Positions 13,176 through 15,108 of a stretch of DNA of 15,108 bases are shown one piece after another. Where the stretch lies: NCBI GenBank assembly GCA_021786815.1, contig JAJYMR010000005.1, forward strand, positions 1-15,108, read 5' to 3'. This DNA comes from Deltaproteobacteria bacterium (GTDB taxonomy: Bacteria; Desulfobacterota; Binatia; Binatales; Binataceae). Position 1 is the first letter of the stretch; the number at the start of each line of letters is the position of its first letter. The position numbers were made by a program, and so were the translations under genes. Under the pieces are notes generated by a model that saw nothing but the letters and a program-made list of their open reading frames with translations, searched no databases and was not told where the DNA came from.

Positions 13176-14600
13176 ACGGCGTCACAACCGGAAATCCGCG
13201 GTTCAAGAGGACGACGGGTAAATCGCCGAGGATTCGCCGCCGCCGTTATCGCGCTGGCCTGGATGGCGGTAGCGATACTTCCGCGTGCCGTCCGCGCCGA
13301 TGTGACGCAGGACGCCCAGCGCCTGAGCGACACCGCATTCACGATGCTGAACGCGCTAAGCTCGAGTTCGGCACCAGGCGCTTCCGAGGCCCAGGGCGCC
13401 ATCGCAAGCTTTGCCGGCGATGCCCAATCGCTCGCCTCAGCCCTGGGCAGGAGCGACAACGCCGCCGCGGGCCAGGCGATGGCGGCGCTGGTCGCGGACC
13501 GCAGGTCCGTTGACAAGGTGGTCGCCCAGTATCCCGGGGCGATCAACACGGCGCAGTGGGCCGAGCTTAAATCGCTGCTCGTCGCGCTCGAACGCGACGT
13601 GCCCGCCTCGCATTGGAAGGAGGTTCCCCCGGCGGCAGCCGCAGCTGCAGCTGCAGCCGCGGGCGCGCCCGACGTGCCTCCGCCTCCGTCGGAGACCGCG
13701 ATGCTCGGGCCGGCGCCGGTGGTCAAGGTCACGTCGCGCGTGTTCGAAAGTGGCGGCGTGCGGGTGCTCGGCTATATCGACGGCACGGATCTCCAGTCGG
13801 CCGGAATTTACGAAGGCGACAACCTGCTGCACCCGATCCAGCTCGGTTCGACGAAGGCCGAGCAGCGTATCAATTTCAACTTCAAGCTTATCGACGCCAA
13901 CGGCAAGGACACGATCCGCGTGACCGACGCGGTCGGACGCACGGCCGAGGCCCGCGTCGCGCCGCAGATGGCGATCGCGGCGCCGTCTTCGTCCGGCGAT
14001 TCGAAGCTTATCGAAATCGGCCCGGATACCGGCGTGGTCAGCAGCGGGTCGACGCCGATGGAGGTTGCCTCCGGCACGGCGAACATCTACGAGATTCCGA
14101 GCCACAAGGGCGTGCGCAGGCCGCGCTTCAAGGGGCCAAATGGCGCCTCGGAGCTGGCCGACGTACAGGTCAACATTCTCGGCGTGCTCGGAACGTCGAC
14201 GCCCGACACCTACCAGGTGGTCGGGCAGATAACCGGTTCGGGCATCTATCGAGCCGGGATTTACGTTGACGGAAAGCTCGTCAAGCCAATCCCGCTCACT
14301 GCCGCATACACTTCCTTCGACGTGGCGTTCACCAAGCTCGGTAAGCGGGCGTCGATCCGGGTTTACGACCGCCACAACAACTTCGTTGAGTCGCAGATCG
14401 ACACCAACACCGGAGCCGGCCAGGTTTTCGGGAGCAATCCTCCCTTGCTGAACCCCTTCGGAGTCAGTCCGTACACAAGCCCGTACACCTACAGTTATCC
14501 GGTCAATCCGTACATGAGCCCGTACGTAAATCCGTACGGAAGCGTCAATCCATACGCGCCGCGGCCCTACGGAGCGCCCGGCTACGGCGTCCCGTGGTGA
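13176..14600 (+). CDS. Secreted protein with two repeated beta-rich modules and NPY-rich tail; likely ACG start
   Basis: The first ATG (13263) falls inside a signal peptide, so translation must begin upstream. The in-frame sequence reads GRRVNRRGFAAAVIALAWM...AVRA-D, a clear export signal with an RRGF twin-arginine-like core. No ATG, GTG or TTG exists back to the stop at 13161. An ACG at 13176 lies five bases after GAGGTG and gives 474 residues. The mature protein has an Ala/Ser-rich helical region, a ten-Ala then Pro linker (~13632-13690), module 1 (13719-13958), a spacer, module 2 (14163-14399), and a tail with repeated NPY/SPY units (14430-14597). The modules share GxIxGxxIxxAGIYxxGxLxxPIxL, an internal duplication. 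I recognise no family. The fold looks beta-rich and extracytoplasmic, perhaps adhesive or structural. Conservative start: 13263. Confidence 0.75.
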   Translation, partial: TASQPEIRGSRGRRVNRRGFAAAVIALAWMAVAILPRAVRADVTQDAQRLSDTAFTMLNALSSSSAPGASEAQGAIASFAGDAQSLASALGRSDNAAAGQAMAALVADRRSVDKVVAQYPGAINTAQWAELKSLLVALERDVPASHWKEVPPAAAAAAAAAAGAPDVPPPPSETAMLGPAPVVKVTSRVFESGGVRVLGYIDGTDLQSAGIYEGDNLLHPIQLGSTKAEQRINFNFKLIDANGKDTIRVTDAVGRTAEARVAPQMAIAAPSSSGDSKLIEIGPDTGVVSSGSTPMEVASGTANIYEIPSHKGVRRPRFKGPNGASELADVQVNILGVLGTSTPDTYQVVGQITGSGIYRAGIYVDGKLVKPIPLTAAYTSFDVAFTKLGKRASIRVYDRHNNFVESQIDTNTGAGQVFGSNPPLLNPFGVSPYTSPYTYSYPVNPYMSPYVNPYGSVNPYAPRPYGAPGYGVPW

Positions 14601-14616
14601 CCGGCGCCGCATGAGC

Positions 14617-14649
14617 TGCAATCGGGCGGAACAGGGTTTTCGCCCTGCA
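14617..14649 (+). terminator. Weak hairpin after the duplicated-module gene
   Basis: GGGCG (14624-14628) pairs with CGCCC (14641-14645), extended by TGCA on both sides (14617-14620 and 14646-14649) with a three-base bulge. CAGGG-TTTTCG-CCCTG is a competing stem. It starts 17 bases past the stop at 14600, but no T-run follows, so intrinsic termination is uncertain. The rest of the 244-base gap to the cupin gene holds AT-richer sequence around 14711-14750 (TATAAAT, TTGACG), where the cupin promoter may lie; no well-spaced -35/-10 pair is clear. Confidence 0.3.
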
Positions 14650-14844
14650 ATTTGAACGCGATTTCGCTCGTCGAGTTCCTTCTTTTTCCGCCCCGGCGGC
14701 GTGCTTTTGAGCTGTATAAATCTTGACGATTTCTTGATGCATGTTGATTGCAAGGGTGGCGTACCCGCCCTAGGCTCCGGCTCGTATCGGCACGGATTTC
14801 CCGTGGTTTCTCCGGCTGTTTCAATACGAAAAGGAGGACCGGCG

Positions 14845-15108
14845 ATGGAAACGCGAACCTTTGTCGTTCATGAGGACGAACTGGCGTGGACCGAATCCGG
14901 CCACGGACGGAATTTCCAATCCCGCCGCAAGCAGCTTGGCGCGGCGGCCGGCGGGCGAAAGCTCGGATGCTCGCTGTTCGAACTCGCGCCGGGCAAGAGC
15001 GCATTTCCGGCCCATTACCACACCGCCAACGAGGAGGCGCTCTACATCCTGGAGGGCGAGGGCACGCTTAGGCTCGGCGGGCGGCGGATACCGGTTGCGC
15101 GCGGCGAT
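14845..15108 (+). CDS. Cupin-domain protein, 3' end cut by window edge
   Basis: 88 codons are visible from the ATG at 14845, which has a strong ribosome site (AAGGAGG, seven bases upstream). The second half is a cupin motif 1: APGKSAFPAHYHTANEEALYILEGEGTLRLGG, with the metal-ligand pattern HxH...E (HYHTANEEALYILEG) seen in single-domain RmlC-like cupins. The N-terminal ~40 residues (METRTFVVHEDELAWTESG) precede the barrel. Cupins of this shape include sugar epimerase-like, dioxygenase-like and small regulatory or binding proteins; motif 2 lies beyond the edge, so activity cannot be judged. It follows the duplicated-module gene after 244 bases and probably has its own promoter. Confidence 0.85.
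   Translation, partial: METRTFVVHEDELAWTESGHGRNFQSRRKQLGAAAGGRKLGCSLFELAPGKSAFPAHYHTANEEALYILEGEGTLRLGGRRIPVARGD

Noticed and set aside
14711..14751. Promoter from TATAAAT (14715-14721) or TTGACG (14723-14728)
   Set aside because: Neither has a partner hexamer at 16-18 bases; kept only as a remark.

Overview
The window is GC-rich (very roughly 60-65% by eye), densely coded and without tRNA, rRNA, IS element or CRISPR array. Overlapping or closely spaced genes, GTG/TTG starts, acyl-CoA metabolism genes, a YgfZ-like protein and two desulforedoxin-like miniproteins suggest a Gram-negative-type environmental bacterium, for example a deltaproteobacterial or Binatota-like soil lineage. That placement is inference from gene content, not a phylogeny.

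Region 1 (1-2098): an AraC-family regulator, cut by the left edge, faces a SAM-dependent methyltransferase. The 267-base gap between them carries a pair of near-identical direct repeats exactly 21 bp apart, a good operator candidate. Region 2 (2148-4933): a small Pro/Ala-rich secreted protein diverges from a secreted seven-bladed PD40/TolB-like propeller. A spore-photolyase-like radical SAM protein with an unusual cysteine spacing follows immediately.

Region 3 (4982-12812, all minus strand, gaps mostly under 80 bases): read 5'->3' this is ygfZ-like, desulforedoxin-like protein 2 (47 aa), YtcJ-type amidohydrolase, crotonase 1, fatty-acid-type acyl-CoA synthetase, degenerate crotonase 2, desulforedoxin-like protein 1 (39 aa), ferritin-like diiron protein, GlsB/YeaQ membrane protein and a transglutaminase-like protein. 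The core suggests hydrolysis of an amide or related substrate, CoA activation of the released acid and crotonase chemistry. The two FeS4-type miniproteins and the diiron protein could form a redox branch. Crotonase 1 shows a likely one-base deletion near its 3' end.

Region 4 (12813-15108, plus strand): a hairpin-bearing leader precedes a 45-aa membrane protein. Twelve bases on lies a secreted protein with two copies of a beta-rich module and a Tyr/Pro/Asn-rich tail. Its signal peptide is encoded upstream of the first ATG, in a frame with no ATG/GTG/TTG; an ACG at Shine-Dalgarno distance is the likely start. A cupin gene runs off the right edge.

The most unusual points are the ACG-started duplicated-module protein, the paired desulforedoxin miniproteins around the acyl-CoA module, and the 21-bp-phased repeats beside the AraC gene.
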